A stretch of 64,000 bases of DNA from Leptospirillum ferrooxidans C2-3 (GTDB lineage: Bacteria > Nitrospirota > Leptospirillia > Leptospirillales > Leptospirillaceae), in assembly GCF_000284315.1 (NCBI RefSeq), contig NC_017094.1, forward strand, positions 1,457,486-1,521,485, in the 5' to 3' direction. The notes under the pieces were generated by a model. It was given only the letters and a program-made list of their open reading frames with translations. It made no database searches and was not told the origin of the DNA. Below, one piece after another: positions 53,475 through 63,279 of the stretch. Position 1 is the first letter of the stretch; every line of letters starts with the position of its first letter. Position numbers and translations under genes: made by a program.

Positions 53475-54349
53475 CAGGATAAAAGATCAAGTCTCATGGA
53501 TGCATCCGGAGCGGAGTGCGTCAATGCCCCCACAGACAGGATATCCACATCCAGAGTGGAAAGAGCGGGAATGTGATCAAGGGTAATTCCTCCGGAGACC
53601 TCCAGAAGAACACCCGGATGGATGGAACGAAGCTCCGGAATCAATTGTTTCATAAGATCCGGAGACATATTGTCCAGAAGGAGAATATCCACCTTGAGGC
53701 GACACGCCTCTCTCGCCTGCTCGGGGGTGTCGGCTTCCATCTCGATTCTCAATGGATGCGGAGCCTGCCTCCTGACCCGAGCGATCAGCTCCGGAAGACT
53801 GGCTGAAGCCGCAATGTGGTTATCCTTGATCAGAATGCCGTCATCAAGCCTCATTCGGTGATCATCTCCTCCACCGGCCCGTATGGCATACCGCTGGAAG
53901 TCCCGAAGTCCCGGCAAGGTTTTCCTTGTTCCGGTGATTCTCAGCGGGCGGTCAGAGTTTCTCCCAAGACGCGCTTTCTCCACAAAGAGGAAAGTCAGGG
54001 AGCTGATCCCTGATAGATGTTTCAGGAGGTTCAAAATGACACGCTCGCAAAGAAGAATCGACTCGAGAGCCCCCTCCATCACAACAAGACGCTCCCCCGC
54101 ACGATAAGACTGGCCATCGGGGATTGCGTCAAACGTTGCTGCCGGATCGGAAAACGAGAGGATCCTTGCACCAAAGGGGCCGCCACAAAAAACACCATCG
54201 GATTCAGCGAAAATCGTTGCAGTGACCTTCCGTCGGCGGCTCTCTCCAGAAAAAACAGAGCGTGTTGTAACATCTCCGCTGCCAACATCTTCCAGCAAAA
54301 ATCGCTTGAGCTGTTCGTCATAGGAAATCATTGGCGCAAGATCAACCAT
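53474..54349 (-). CDS. nadC: Nicotinate-nucleotide pyrophosphorylase NadC
   Basis: NadC converts quinolinate and PRPP to nicotinate mononucleotide in de novo NAD synthesis. The 291-residue enzyme shows LLEDVGSGDVTT at the N-terminus, NLLKHLSGI, the substrate-binding ITGTRKTLPGLRDFQRYA, GGGDDHRMRLDDGILIKDNH, and IEMEADTPEQA with VDILLLDNM in the C-terminal barrel. It overlaps valS by 8 bp and birA by one base. Confidence 0.97.
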   Translation of the reverse strand: MVDLAPMISYDEQLKRFLLEDVGSGDVTTRSVFSGESRRRKVTATIFAESDGVFCGGPFGARILSFSDPAATFDAIPDGQSYRAGERLVVMEGALESILLCERVILNLLKHLSGISSLTFLFVEKARLGRNSDRPLRITGTRKTLPGLRDFQRYAIRAGGGDDHRMRLDDGILIKDNHIAASASLPELIARVRRQAPHPLRIEMEADTPEQAREACRLKVDILLLDNMSPDLMKQLIPELRSIHPGVLLEVSGGITLDHIPALSTLDVDILSVGALTHSAPDASMRLDLLS

Positions 54350-57071
54350 TGCCGGATCCTCCCAAATCTCGGGTTACAAGAATCCTGACCTGCTCGAGGG
54401 CCGAGATGATTGCAAGCTCCTCATCCTCAGCCTCCTGCTTCGCCCGCTCGTCTTTCTCAATCACCTCCGGCGGGGCTTTATCGAGATATTCCCGGCTAGC
54501 CAGCCTCTGGGCGATCGATGTTTTTTTCTGGCGGACTTTTTCCACCTCTTTTTTGAGACGGACCTCTTCCATTTTCACATCAACAAGGCCAGCAATATCA
54601 AGGGAAACAAATCCTTCGGAAACCGATGCCCTGATTCCTGGAGGAACATCCTCGGGAGAAACCGAAACCAGGGGACGGACTTTTGCCAGTCGGGAAACAA
54701 GTCCCATATTCTCACCAAGGATTGCCCCGTTTTTGTCATTGATCACAAAAACACCGGGAATTTCCTGGGCAGGGGAAATCTTGAGATGGCTTCTGATTTG
54801 ACGAATTTCACCCACCAGAGTCATGACTCTGGAAAATCCGGCTGAATTGGTTTCAGCTGGGGATTTCTCACTCTTGAATTCAGGGAAGCGCTGGGCGCCA
54901 ATGGGAAGCTCATCCGGAAAGAAGAGGCTCCAGATTTCAGATGTGACAAACGGCATGATCGGGTGAGCCATCTTGAGCAGGACAGAGGCCGTGTAAAGAA
55001 GTGTCCTGCGGGTTTCGATCCGGAGGGGGTCATTGTCAGGCAGATCGAGTGATGGCTTGGATGCTTCGATATACCAGTCACAGAACTGATGCCAGGTAAA
55101 GTGGTAAAGCGTATTCGCCACCTCATCAAAACGGTAGGAGGAAATGGCTTCACGCATCTCCCGGACAGATCTTGAAAGCTCGATGAGAATCCACTGGTTT
55201 GCGATCCCGGAGACCTCTTCAGGGTAAAGTTCCTTTGGAAGAAGCTCTCCCTGAGCAGAACGATCGACAAATCGGAACGCATTCCACAACTTTGAAACAA
55301 AATTTCTGAACCCTTCGACACGATCCGTTGAGAGGCGAATGTCCCTTCCCGGAGAAGCCATCTGGACGAGAGTCATCCGGAAAGCGTCCGTACCATATTT
55401 TTCCATGATCTCAAGAGGATCCACCACATTTCCGCGACTTTTGGTCATTTTTTGACCAAACTGATCCCGGACCAGAGCGTGGATATAGACGTCCTTAAAT
55501 GGAATCTTCCCGGTAAGGTGCAGTCCCATCATCACCATTCTGGCGACCCAGAAAAAGAGGATGTCAAAACCTGTCACCAGAAGGCTTGTGGGATAGAAAC
55601 GTTCAAGATCGGCCGTTTTTTCCGGCCACCCCATTGTCACAAACGGCCACAAGGCAGAGGAAAACCAGGTATCAAGAACGTCCGGATCCTTCAGGATATC
55701 CGGACTTTGGCATTTTTCACATTTTGAGGGAACATCTTCCCTGACCGTGACATGATGGCATGCGGAACAATGCCATGCCGGAATGGGATGTCCCCAAAAA
55801 ATCTGTCTAGAGATACACCAGTCCCGGATATTCACAAGCCAGTCAAAATAGGTATTCTTCCACCCATCGGGATAAAAACGGATTTTCCGGTCCTTCACGA
55901 CTTCTATCGCACTTTCCGCCAGACGATCCATCTTCACAAACCATTGCAACGACAGCCTGGGCTCGACAACGGTCTGGCAGCGATAACAAACGCCTATTGT
56001 CCCGGGATATGGGTTTTTGGAAACCAGGAGATCCCGACCCTCAAGATCGCTCACAACCCTCTCCCTGGCCTCTTCCCTGGTCAGCCCTGAAAGCTTTCCA
56101 GAAGACGGATTCATGCGACCATGAGCATCAATGACCTCGAAGTTCCCCAAGCCATGACGCTGGGCGATCTCCCAGTCCACCATGGCGTGGGAGGGGGTAA
56201 TCTTGAGAACTCCCGTTCCAAAGTCCCGGTCGACCGAAGGATCTGAAATGACAGGAATAATTCTTCCACCAAAAGGAGTGACAACTGTCCGGCCAATCCA
56301 GGAGAGATAGCGGGGATCTTCTGGGGAAACCGCAATCGCCATATCTCCCGGAATGGTCTCCGGACGGGTTGTTGCCACCACCAGAAACTGGCTTTTGTCC
56401 GATGAATCCACATAACGGAACTCGTACATGGTCCCTGTCTGCTCAACATGTGTCACTTCGACATCGGAAAGGGCGGTCAGGCATCTTGGACACCAATGGA
56501 TCATCCGTTCCCCACGGTACAGGAACCCCTCATCGTGAAGCTTGACAAAAACCTTTGTGACAGCCTTGGAAAAACCGGGATCCATCGTAAACCGTTCATG
56601 ATCCCAGGACAGGGAGGCTCCAAGTCTCCTGATCTGGTCTAAAATGCCACCCTGGATGCTGGACTTCCACTCCCAGACTTTTTTGATAAAGTCTTCCCTG
56701 CCAATTTTCTCGAGAGAAATTCCCTCTTTGCTGAGCTGTCGCTCGACAACATTCTGGGTGGCAATACCCGCATGATCCGTTCCGGGAATCCAGAGGACAT
56801 CATCCCCTTCCATTCTTCTGAATCGGGCAACAACGTCCTGAAGAGTCAAATTCAACGCATGACCCATATGAAGTCTTCCCGTAATATTCGGAGGAGGGAT
56901 AACCATCGAAAAGGAAGGCGCAGAAGGCGATCCGGGATGAGACTGGCTGAACGTCTCAAGTGCAACAAGCTGGCGTGGTTCAACGGTTCCGGGTTCATAG
57001 CGGCTTGAGAGACGGCCAAAAGAGTTGGAATCCGGATCTTCCTGAAATGGTGGATTTTCTGAAGTAGACAA
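54342..57071 (-). CDS. valS: Valyl-tRNA synthetase
   Basis: ValRS charges tRNA-Val. The 909-residue protein has the class I HIGH-like PPPNITGRLHMGHALN, a large editing (CP1) insertion with TTRPETIPGD, the KMSKS-like KMTKSRGNV, an anticodon-binding helical domain with WCDWYIE-like FCDWYIEASKP, and a C-terminal coiled coil (VEKVRQKKTSIAQRLASREYL). I place the start at TTG 57071 with GGAAAGGA upstream; a TTG at 57098 is less supported. It begins the valS-nadC-birA-coaX block. Confidence 0.97.
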   Translation of the reverse strand: MSTSENPPFQEDPDSNSFGRLSSRYEPGTVEPRQLVALETFSQSHPGSPSAPSFSMVIPPPNITGRLHMGHALNLTLQDVVARFRRMEGDDVLWIPGTDHAGIATQNVVERQLSKEGISLEKIGREDFIKKVWEWKSSIQGGILDQIRRLGASLSWDHERFTMDPGFSKAVTKVFVKLHDEGFLYRGERMIHWCPRCLTALSDVEVTHVEQTGTMYEFRYVDSSDKSQFLVVATTRPETIPGDMAIAVSPEDPRYLSWIGRTVVTPFGGRIIPVISDPSVDRDFGTGVLKITPSHAMVDWEIAQRHGLGNFEVIDAHGRMNPSSGKLSGLTREEARERVVSDLEGRDLLVSKNPYPGTIGVCYRCQTVVEPRLSLQWFVKMDRLAESAIEVVKDRKIRFYPDGWKNTYFDWLVNIRDWCISRQIFWGHPIPAWHCSACHHVTVREDVPSKCEKCQSPDILKDPDVLDTWFSSALWPFVTMGWPEKTADLERFYPTSLLVTGFDILFFWVARMVMMGLHLTGKIPFKDVYIHALVRDQFGQKMTKSRGNVVDPLEIMEKYGTDAFRMTLVQMASPGRDIRLSTDRVEGFRNFVSKLWNAFRFVDRSAQGELLPKELYPEEVSGIANQWILIELSRSVREMREAISSYRFDEVANTLYHFTWHQFCDWYIEASKPSLDLPDNDPLRIETRRTLLYTASVLLKMAHPIMPFVTSEIWSLFFPDELPIGAQRFPEFKSEKSPAETNSAGFSRVMTLVGEIRQIRSHLKISPAQEIPGVFVINDKNGAILGENMGLVSRLAKVRPLVSVSPEDVPPGIRASVSEGFVSLDIAGLVDVKMEEVRLKKEVEKVRQKKTSIAQRLASREYLDKAPPEVIEKDERAKQEAEDEELAIISALEQVRILVTRDLGGSGNG

Positions 57072-57172
57072 AAAACATTCCTTTCCAATAAAAATCAAAA
57101 AAATGAACTGCGGTGGGCGATCATGCGACCTTTTCGGTCACTCCGTATCCTGACCGCACCAGAACTGCCCGT

Positions 57173-58243
57173 CTATGGCTCCTTTTTGGACCGGATCAGC
57201 TTCCTGATATGGGCATCCTGATCCTTGAGTGTCTCTGCGTAGAGGTGTCCACCATGCCCATCCGAAACAAAATAGAGAAAAGGCGTTTCTCTGGGGGAGA
57301 GGACCGCCTCTATGGCCTGCTCTCCGGGACTTGCGATCGGTGTCGGAGGTAGCCCTGGATATTTATAGGTATTATAGGGAGAATCCACCTGAAGATCTCT
57401 TGAGTGCAAGTGCCTTCTGCCATTAAGAGCATAAATGACTGTTGGGTCGCTCTGGAGGCGCATATGCCTTGTCAGGCGATTCATAAAAACACTCGCGACA
57501 TAGGGCATATCCTTGGGGTTTCCGGTTTCTTCCTGCACAATGGATGCAAGAGTAACCATCTCTTCCACTGAAAGGTGCTCCCGCTCCATTTTCTGTTTTT
57601 TATCCTTGTTCATGTCATGCCAAAAACGTGAAACCATCATCCGGAATGCATCACTTGGAGTTGCCATTCTTGGGAAAAAATACGTATCGGGAAATAAATA
57701 TCCTTCAAGGGATGTAGAATCAATTCCGAGGCTTTTGACAAAAGCCGGATCCTGTGCGATTTTCAAAATGGCCGCGCGGGACCCCATTCCGATCGAGGAA
57801 AGACGCTTGGCCACCTGATTCAGGGTAAAGCCTTCCGGAATCGTAACCTTATAAAAGTATTTCTGTCCCTCATGCAAATCCATCAGCACCCGAATCGGGG
57901 ACATATCTCCAGAAATCCCATATTCTCCCGAACGGATATTGGTATCAATTCCCAGGATCTCACCCCAGAAAACAAGCGTTTCCGGATAATGGGTGATTCC
58001 CTCCTCATACATTTTGGTGATGACCTTCCGAAAGGAATCCCCGGGGAGCACATCAAGGAGAATAGAGCGCGAGCGGGTATTTCCTTCATAAAAGAGCGCG
58101 TTGATATTCCATGCGGAGAAAAGGGCGAACACAATCAAAAAGATCCAGGAAACGGATCGGACGGGGTTTTTTCCCAAAATACGATGAAGTGATTCAGAGG
58201 GGTGGTTGTTCACACTCTCCCCTTCCTCCCGTTCAGGGCTCAT
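57173..58243 (-). CDS. mltG: Endolytic murein transglycosylase MltG (YceG-like)
   Basis: MltG cleaves nascent peptidoglycan strands at the inner membrane and limits glycan chain length. The 356-residue protein has one N-terminal membrane helix (SVSWIFLIVFALFSAWNI), a LysM-like region, and the catalytic domain with SLEGYLFPDTYFF, TLASIVQEETG (catalytic Glu), MRLQSDPTVIYAL, SPYNTYKYPGLPPTPIASPG and TPFLYFVSDGHGGHLYAET, all standard. It overlaps ruvX upstream by 4 bp. Confidence 0.96.
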   Translation of the reverse strand: MSPEREEGESVNNHPSESLHRILGKNPVRSVSWIFLIVFALFSAWNINALFYEGNTRSRSILLDVLPGDSFRKVITKMYEEGITHYPETLVFWGEILGIDTNIRSGEYGISGDMSPIRVLMDLHEGQKYFYKVTIPEGFTLNQVAKRLSSIGMGSRAAILKIAQDPAFVKSLGIDSTSLEGYLFPDTYFFPRMATPSDAFRMMVSRFWHDMNKDKKQKMEREHLSVEEMVTLASIVQEETGNPKDMPYVASVFMNRLTRHMRLQSDPTVIYALNGRRHLHSRDLQVDSPYNTYKYPGLPPTPIASPGEQAIEAVLSPRETPFLYFVSDGHGGHLYAETLKDQDAHIRKLIRSKKEP

Positions 58244-58830
58244 TCGGGGTCAACCCCGAACTTGTTGGAAAAGACTTGGTTCATTCTGTTTTTTGACCAG
58301 AGTGCACACGATGTCAGAAAGCTTTCAAGAACCAGAGAAGCGCTTCGGGAGTCAATCCATGGATCTTTAGAAAAAGATCGGCCCTTTTTCTTTCCCTGAT
58401 GGGTAAAGGGGTTGGATCTGACAGTATCGGAAGATAGACCCTCATCCCAAAAGAGGATCGGTAGAGAAATCGCCGAGGACAGTTTTCGGCCCGACTCAAG
58501 AAAATCCTGCGCCTTAGGGTTACTGTCCCCGGACAGATGGTAGTATGGAACACCAAAGACCATGCCCACGATTTCTTCCTCAGCAATCAGTTTACGAATA
58601 GACTCCACAAGAGAGAGATCCTTCACATGGGAAAACTTTCCCGGCACTTTCCGTATAAAAGGATCGATTGGCCAGGCAAAACGCCGCGAGCGATCGGAAA
58701 GGGCAAATCCGACCCTTCGATCACCCCAATCGACTCCCAGAAGAACCCCTTCCCCAACGGATAATGAAACACCCTGCAAAGAATCCTGACCGGCGGGAAA
58801 TTCCCATTGAGTCATCGGATCAGGAACCAT
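58240..58830 (-). CDS. ruvX: Putative pre-16S rRNA nuclease / Holliday junction resolvase-like RuvX (YqgF)
   Basis: YqgF-family RNase H-fold nuclease of 196 residues, involved in 16S rRNA maturation and possibly recombination. It has GVDWGDRRVGFALSD with the first catalytic Asp, the GMVFGVPYYHLSGD region, and LFWDEGLSS with the later acidic residue. The C-terminus carries SRSASLVLESFL. It has about 30 extra N-terminal residues before the domain. It is between alaS and mltG. Confidence 0.88.
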   Translation of the reverse strand: MVPDPMTQWEFPAGQDSLQGVSLSVGEGVLLGVDWGDRRVGFALSDRSRRFAWPIDPFIRKVPGKFSHVKDLSLVESIRKLIAEEEIVGMVFGVPYYHLSGDSNPKAQDFLESGRKLSSAISLPILFWDEGLSSDTVRSNPFTHQGKKKGRSFSKDPWIDSRSASLVLESFLTSCALWSKNRMNQVFSNKFGVDPE

Positions 58831-58868
58831 TCAAACAATCTCCGTTCATTCCCGTCGGCTCGAAAGGG

Positions 58869-61523
58869 TTATGAGACCTTAAAAGCGCCTTCAAACGCCA
58901 GGATGGCTGCTTCGCGCATCTCAGACAAGAGGGCCGTCATATTGTCCGGCAATGGGCCACCACCCTCCGCCCAGATTGGTTTTCCACCACCTCTTCCACC
59001 CAAGCGAATCGAAAAGTTTTTTACGAGATCGGAAATAGGGAATTTTTTTGCAACATCCTCTGAAGCCCAACCCAAAAGGACCACCCTGTCCGGCAAAATA
59101 CCCAGGAGAAGAACGGCACCGGAGGTGACGTTCGACTTCAATGCATCAATACGAAGTCTCAAATCCTTGGCTTCATCGATCTCCACATCTGTAAAGAGGA
59201 ATGATCGGCCATCCAGCTTGATCCAATCCTTCTCTCTCTGACGATCTTCCGAAACAAAAAGTTTTGTCTTGAGAGCGGCCACTTCTCTCGAAAGCTTGTC
59301 TCTCTCAGACTTCAAGGCAAGAAGACGAGACAAAGCCTCATCGGATTTTACACCGCCCATCTCCTGCTCGAAAGATTCAAGGGAAGATTTCCAGGAAAGA
59401 ATACGGTCATAGGCTGCAGATCCACAAACAGCTTCCACTCTTCTGATCCCGGCAGCAACACCGCTTTCCTGAAGAATCAGAAAGGTTCCAATCTGACCGG
59501 TGCGCTTGGCATGGGTCCCTCCGCAAAACTCGGTCGAAGTTCCTTCCACAGAAACGACACGGACAATATCCCCATATTTTTCATCAAAAAAAGCCAGTGC
59601 CCCAACTTCCTGCGCCTTCGCCTTCTCCATTTCCAATGCATTAACAGGCCGGTCGAGTCGGACCCATTCATTGACAAGAGTCCCTATCTCCAGAAGATCA
59701 TCTTTTGAAACCGGATGGGGTGACGAAAAATCAAACCTCAGTCGATCAGGTGTCACCAAAGAACCAGCCTGACGAACATGCTCACCAAGAACCTGCCTTA
59801 AAGCGGCATGAAGAAGGTGGGTTGCCGTATGATGGATTTCTGTTTGCCGTCGGGCAATGAGATCCACCTGCTGGTCAACGAGTTCCCCTTTCCGAATGGT
59901 TCCACTTGACACTTTGCCCACAAGGAGGATCCATCCTGGCCAAGGTTTTTTCGTACCTGAAACGGTAATTTGACCAAAAGGACCCCGCAAAAGGCCACGG
60001 TCCCCAACCTGTCCTCCTCCTTCTCCGTAGAAAACCGTTGGAGTGAGAACGATCGAAACATCCTCCTCCTCATGAACCTCAGGGACCTCTTTTCCATCCC
60101 TTACGAGGAGCAACACCTCCCCCATTACCTGATCCCGTTCATACCCCAAGAAGGAAACAGGAGTCGCAATGCGAGACGACGGAACAGGAAAGTCCTCTTT
60201 TTTCCCAACCCAGGACTGACGCCCCCTTTCCCGCTGTTCTTCCATCTTTTCTTCAAAGCCCTTGAAGTCAAGATGAATCCCCTGATGTCTTGCGACATCC
60301 TCACAGACGTCGATGGGAAAACCATGCGTGTCATGGAGCTTGAATAGCATCTCCCCGGGAAGAACCTTTTCATTTCGGGAAATCACTTCGTCAATAAATC
60401 CGCGGAGTACAGGAAGTCCTTCGGAGAGGGTCCTTGTAAAACGGTCTTCTTCGTGGGAAAGAACCGCCTCTATCCTCGATAGGGATTGCTCTAGCTCAGG
60501 ATAGGGTTGATGCATCATAATCACTGTCTGTCTTGCAAGGTTCGATAGAACAGGAGAAGGCAATTCCAGTTCCAGGGAGAACTGGATGGCCCTGCGCAGG
60601 ATCCTTCTGAGGACATAACCCCGTCCTTCATTCGATGGAATGACTCCTTCATGAAGAAGGAAAACGCCGGAACGAAGATGGTCGGCGATCACCCGAAACG
60701 CATAGTCCAATGGGCCATTTCCATTTTCATAGGGAACCTTGGCTTTCTCGGAAATGGAGTTGATCAGCGGCAGAAAAAGATCTGTCTCGTAATTACTTGT
60801 TGCTCCCGCCATAATTGCGGAAATTCGCTCAAGTCCCATTCCTGTGTCAATCGATGGTCTGGGAAGTGGCGTCAGGACTCCATCTTTTGAGCGATTGAAC
60901 TGCATAAAAACAAGGTTCCAGATTTCCAGATACCGGTCACAGTCACACCCAACCATACAGTCAGGAGATCCACAGGAAAACGCTGGCCCCTGATCCACCA
61001 GAATCTCTGAGCATGGGCCGCAAGGACCCGTGTCCCCCATTTGCCAGAAGTTGTCCTTTTCCCCCAGACGAACAATCCGGGAGGGATCGACTCCCGGAAG
61101 GGCCGACCATAAGGCCATGGCTTCATCATCATCCCGAAAGATCGTTATCCAAAGTCGATCCGGATGGATGGCAAGCTCTTGTGTCAGAAATTCCCAGGCA
61201 TAGGCAATGGCCTCTGATTTGAAGTAGTCTCCAAAAGAAAAATTTCCCATCATCTCGAAAAAGGTATGATGTCTCCTGGTAAAACCAACCCTGTCCAGGT
61301 CATTGTGCTTTCCGCCGGCCCGAATGCATTTCTGGATAGAAACAGCACGGGAAGTCCTGGGCGATTCAAGTCCCAAAAAGATATCCTTGAAAGGAACCAT
61401 CCCGGCGTTCGTAAACAACAGGGTCGGATCCCCCGCTGGAATCAGTGAGGATGAAGGTGTGACAGCATGGCCCCGTGATTCAAAAAAATGCAGATACTTC
61501 TGCCTGATTTCCCAGGATGTCAT
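58869..61523 (-). CDS. alaS: Alanyl-tRNA synthetase
   Basis: AlaRS of 884 residues charges tRNA-Ala and edits mischarged Ser or Gly. The class II core starts with EIRQKYLHFFESRGHAVTPSSSLIP and includes DPTLLFTNAGMVPFKDIFLG. The editing domain has zinc-binding HTATHLLHAAL and CGGTHAKRTGQIG. The C-terminal C-Ala domain contains GGRGGGKP. It starts 5 bp after the recA stop, a frequent recA-alaS linkage. Confidence 0.98.
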   Translation of the reverse strand: MTSWEIRQKYLHFFESRGHAVTPSSSLIPAGDPTLLFTNAGMVPFKDIFLGLESPRTSRAVSIQKCIRAGGKHNDLDRVGFTRRHHTFFEMMGNFSFGDYFKSEAIAYAWEFLTQELAIHPDRLWITIFRDDDEAMALWSALPGVDPSRIVRLGEKDNFWQMGDTGPCGPCSEILVDQGPAFSCGSPDCMVGCDCDRYLEIWNLVFMQFNRSKDGVLTPLPRPSIDTGMGLERISAIMAGATSNYETDLFLPLINSISEKAKVPYENGNGPLDYAFRVIADHLRSGVFLLHEGVIPSNEGRGYVLRRILRRAIQFSLELELPSPVLSNLARQTVIMMHQPYPELEQSLSRIEAVLSHEEDRFTRTLSEGLPVLRGFIDEVISRNEKVLPGEMLFKLHDTHGFPIDVCEDVARHQGIHLDFKGFEEKMEEQRERGRQSWVGKKEDFPVPSSRIATPVSFLGYERDQVMGEVLLLVRDGKEVPEVHEEEDVSIVLTPTVFYGEGGGQVGDRGLLRGPFGQITVSGTKKPWPGWILLVGKVSSGTIRKGELVDQQVDLIARRQTEIHHTATHLLHAALRQVLGEHVRQAGSLVTPDRLRFDFSSPHPVSKDDLLEIGTLVNEWVRLDRPVNALEMEKAKAQEVGALAFFDEKYGDIVRVVSVEGTSTEFCGGTHAKRTGQIGTFLILQESGVAAGIRRVEAVCGSAAYDRILSWKSSLESFEQEMGGVKSDEALSRLLALKSERDKLSREVAALKTKLFVSEDRQREKDWIKLDGRSFLFTDVEIDEAKDLRLRIDALKSNVTSGAVLLLGILPDRVVLLGWASEDVAKKFPISDLVKNFSIRLGGRGGGKPIWAEGGGPLPDNMTALLSEMREAAILAFEGAFKVS

Positions 61524-61528
61524 GGGTT

Positions 61529-62605
61529 TTACTCACGCCCCTTTCTCGCACCTGTCGACGGATTGGCCGGAGGTGCACCAGTCTGATCGAATGGCAAAGA
61601 AGGCATTGACAGTTTTTCCCGCAAAGCCACCTCAACCTTGAGCGCTACATCAGGATGTGATTTGAAATAACTTTTGACAGCCTCTTTACCCTGGCCTATT
61701 TTTTCCGTTCCGAGAGAATACCATGAGCCTGCTTTTTCAAGGACCCCATTCTCAACACCAAGGTCGATGAGTTCGCCAATTCGGGAAATCCCCTCATTGA
61801 AGCTGATGTCAAACTCCGCCTGTCTGAAGGGAGGAGCCATCTTATTTTTGACAACCTTAACCCTTACCCTGTTTCCAAGGACCTGATCCCCATCCTTGAT
61901 CGCTTCGATTCTCCGTATGTCCAAACGAACGGAAGCGTAGAACTTCAGAGCATTTCCACCAGTGGTTGTTTCGGGATTGCCGAACATCACACCGATTTTC
62001 ATCCGGATCTGATTGATGAAAATAACGGTCGTATTCGATTTTGAAATCGAGGAGGTCAGCTTTCGAAGGGCCTGGCTCATAAGTCTCGCCTGAAGCCCCA
62101 TGTGGGAATCCCCCATTTCTCCTTCAAGTTCTGCCTTTGGAACAAGTGCAGCTACCGAATCAACCACAACAAGATCAATGGATCCGGAACGAACGAGTGT
62201 CTCTGCAATTTCAAGAGCCTGTTCCCCTGTATCCGGCTGGGAAATCAGCAGATCTTCCGTCTTGACCCCAAGCTTTCTCGCATAACTGATGTCAAGAGCA
62301 TGCTCAGCATCAATGAAGGCTGCTATCCCACCCCGTTTATGAACTTCCGCGATTGCCTGGAGGGTCAATGTCGTCTTTCCGGATGACTCCGGGCCAAAGA
62401 TCTCGACAACCCTTCCCCGAGGATATCCGCCAATACCCAGTGCCAGATCAAGCGAAAGCGATCCTGTCGGAATCGCCGGAACAACCACAACAGGCTGATC
62501 TTTTCCCAGCCGCATGATCGAACCTTTACCAAATTGCTTTTCAATCTGGGACAAGGCAAGTTCCAATGATCTTTGACGATTTACTTCTTTTTCTTCGGCC
62601 AACAT
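61529..62605 (-). CDS. recA: Recombinase RecA
   Basis: RecA of 358 residues drives homologous recombination and the SOS response. It has the N-terminal helix [21 protein letters not shown], Walker [30 protein letters not shown] with Walker B, the DNA-binding [10 protein letters not shown] / [23 protein letters not shown] loops, and a short C-terminal tail. The start at 62605 has a strong GGAAGGGGGG; the frame extends to 62674 without family similarity. Two inverted repeats precede it and may mediate SOS control. Confidence 0.98.
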   Translation of the reverse strand: MLAEEKEVNRQRSLELALSQIEKQFGKGSIMRLGKDQPVVVVPAIPTGSLSLDLALGIGGYPRGRVVEIFGPESSGKTTLTLQAIAEVHKRGGIAAFIDAEHALDISYARKLGVKTEDLLISQPDTGEQALEIAETLVRSGSIDLVVVDSVAALVPKAELEGEMGDSHMGLQARLMSQALRKLTSSISKSNTTVIFINQIRMKIGVMFGNPETTTGGNALKFYASVRLDIRRIEAIKDGDQVLGNRVRVKVVKNKMAPPFRQAEFDISFNEGISRIGELIDLGVENGVLEKAGSWYSLGTEKIGQGKEAVKSYFKSHPDVALKVEVALREKLSMPSLPFDQTGAPPANPSTGARKGRE

Positions 62606-62614
62606 TCCCCCTTC

Positions 62615-62636
62615 CGAAATACCAGCAGGTATTTCG
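62615..62636. promoter_or_regulatory. Inverted repeat upstream of the recA start
   Basis: CGAAATACC and GGTATTTCG are perfect 9-bp arms around AGCA, ending at the recA ribosome-binding site. It could be an operator or an mRNA hairpin limiting translation. Confidence 0.55.
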
Positions 62637-62657
62637 CAATCATCAGTACGATATCGC

Positions 62658-62672
62658 GTGGCAGAATGCCAC
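62658..62672. promoter_or_regulatory. Inverted repeat at the recA transcription start, candidate LexA-type operator
   Basis: GTGGCAGAATGCCAC is a perfect 6-bp inverted repeat with a three-base centre. It lies just downstream of the predicted -10 of recA. It matches no LexA box that I recognise. Confidence 0.45.
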
Positions 62673-62683
62673 ATTCAAAACAG

Positions 62684-62714
62684 ACTATAATTCCACCCAC
62701 AAAAATTCATTCAA
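62684..62714 (-). promoter_or_regulatory. Candidate recA promoter
   Basis: TTGAAT (62714-62709) and TATAGT (62689-62684) are separated by 19 bp, slightly long. The start would be close to 62677. Confidence 0.4.
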
Positions 62715-62778
62715 TCCAGACGGTTCTCCATTTTACACCAAAAGCCCCCCCATGTTGAAATAGAAAAACTCTTTTCCA

Positions 62779-63243
62779 CTAAAAATGGGGCTGAAAGGAG
62801 GCTCCGGCATTGAGACCGATAAAAATAAGCTGTCCAAGAAGACCTGCGACCAAACCTGCAAGAACATCGTCCGCCATAATGCCCAACCCTCCTGGCAATC
62901 GCTCCAGATCAGCGATGATCCAGGGTTTTTTGATATCAAAAACACGAAATAGAAAAAATGCCAGCATCATTCCTGAAGGAGTGTGGGGTAAGATTGAAAG
63001 TGCGACAAGTTGGCCCGCAACTTCATCGATGACGACACAGGAAGGGTCCGGATCAGAAAGCTCGGCAACAGCCTTATGGCTTGCAAAAAGACCAAGGAGA
63101 ACAATGACAAGGATCAAAAGGATCTTGGTTGTGAACGCCGGACTTGGAAAGAGTGCCCAAACGACAACTGTTGCCAGACTGGTTATGGTTCCTGGACCAT
63201 AAGGGAAATAGCCAAGGCCGAAGACGGTATAGACCCATTTCAT
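62779..63243 (-). CDS. pgpA: Phosphatidylglycerophosphatase A PgpA
   Basis: PgpA dephosphorylates phosphatidylglycerol phosphate in membrane lipid synthesis. The 154-residue membrane protein has the family GLGYFPYGPGTITSLATV, the active-site region DPSCVVIDEVAGQLVAL, then FFLFRVFDIKKPWIIADLERLPGGLGIMADDVLAG as contiguous conserved blocks. About four membrane helices are present. The ribosome-binding site is weak. It lies 173 bp upstream of recA. Confidence 0.93.
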   Translation of the reverse strand: MKWVYTVFGLGYFPYGPGTITSLATVVVWALFPSPAFTTKILLILVIVLLGLFASHKAVAELSDPDPSCVVIDEVAGQLVALSILPHTPSGMMLAFFLFRVFDIKKPWIIADLERLPGGLGIMADDVLAGLVAGLLGQLIFIGLNAGASFQPHF

Positions 63244-63279
63244 TCGGCCAGCCTGATAAACAGCATTCCTTTCCGGATC

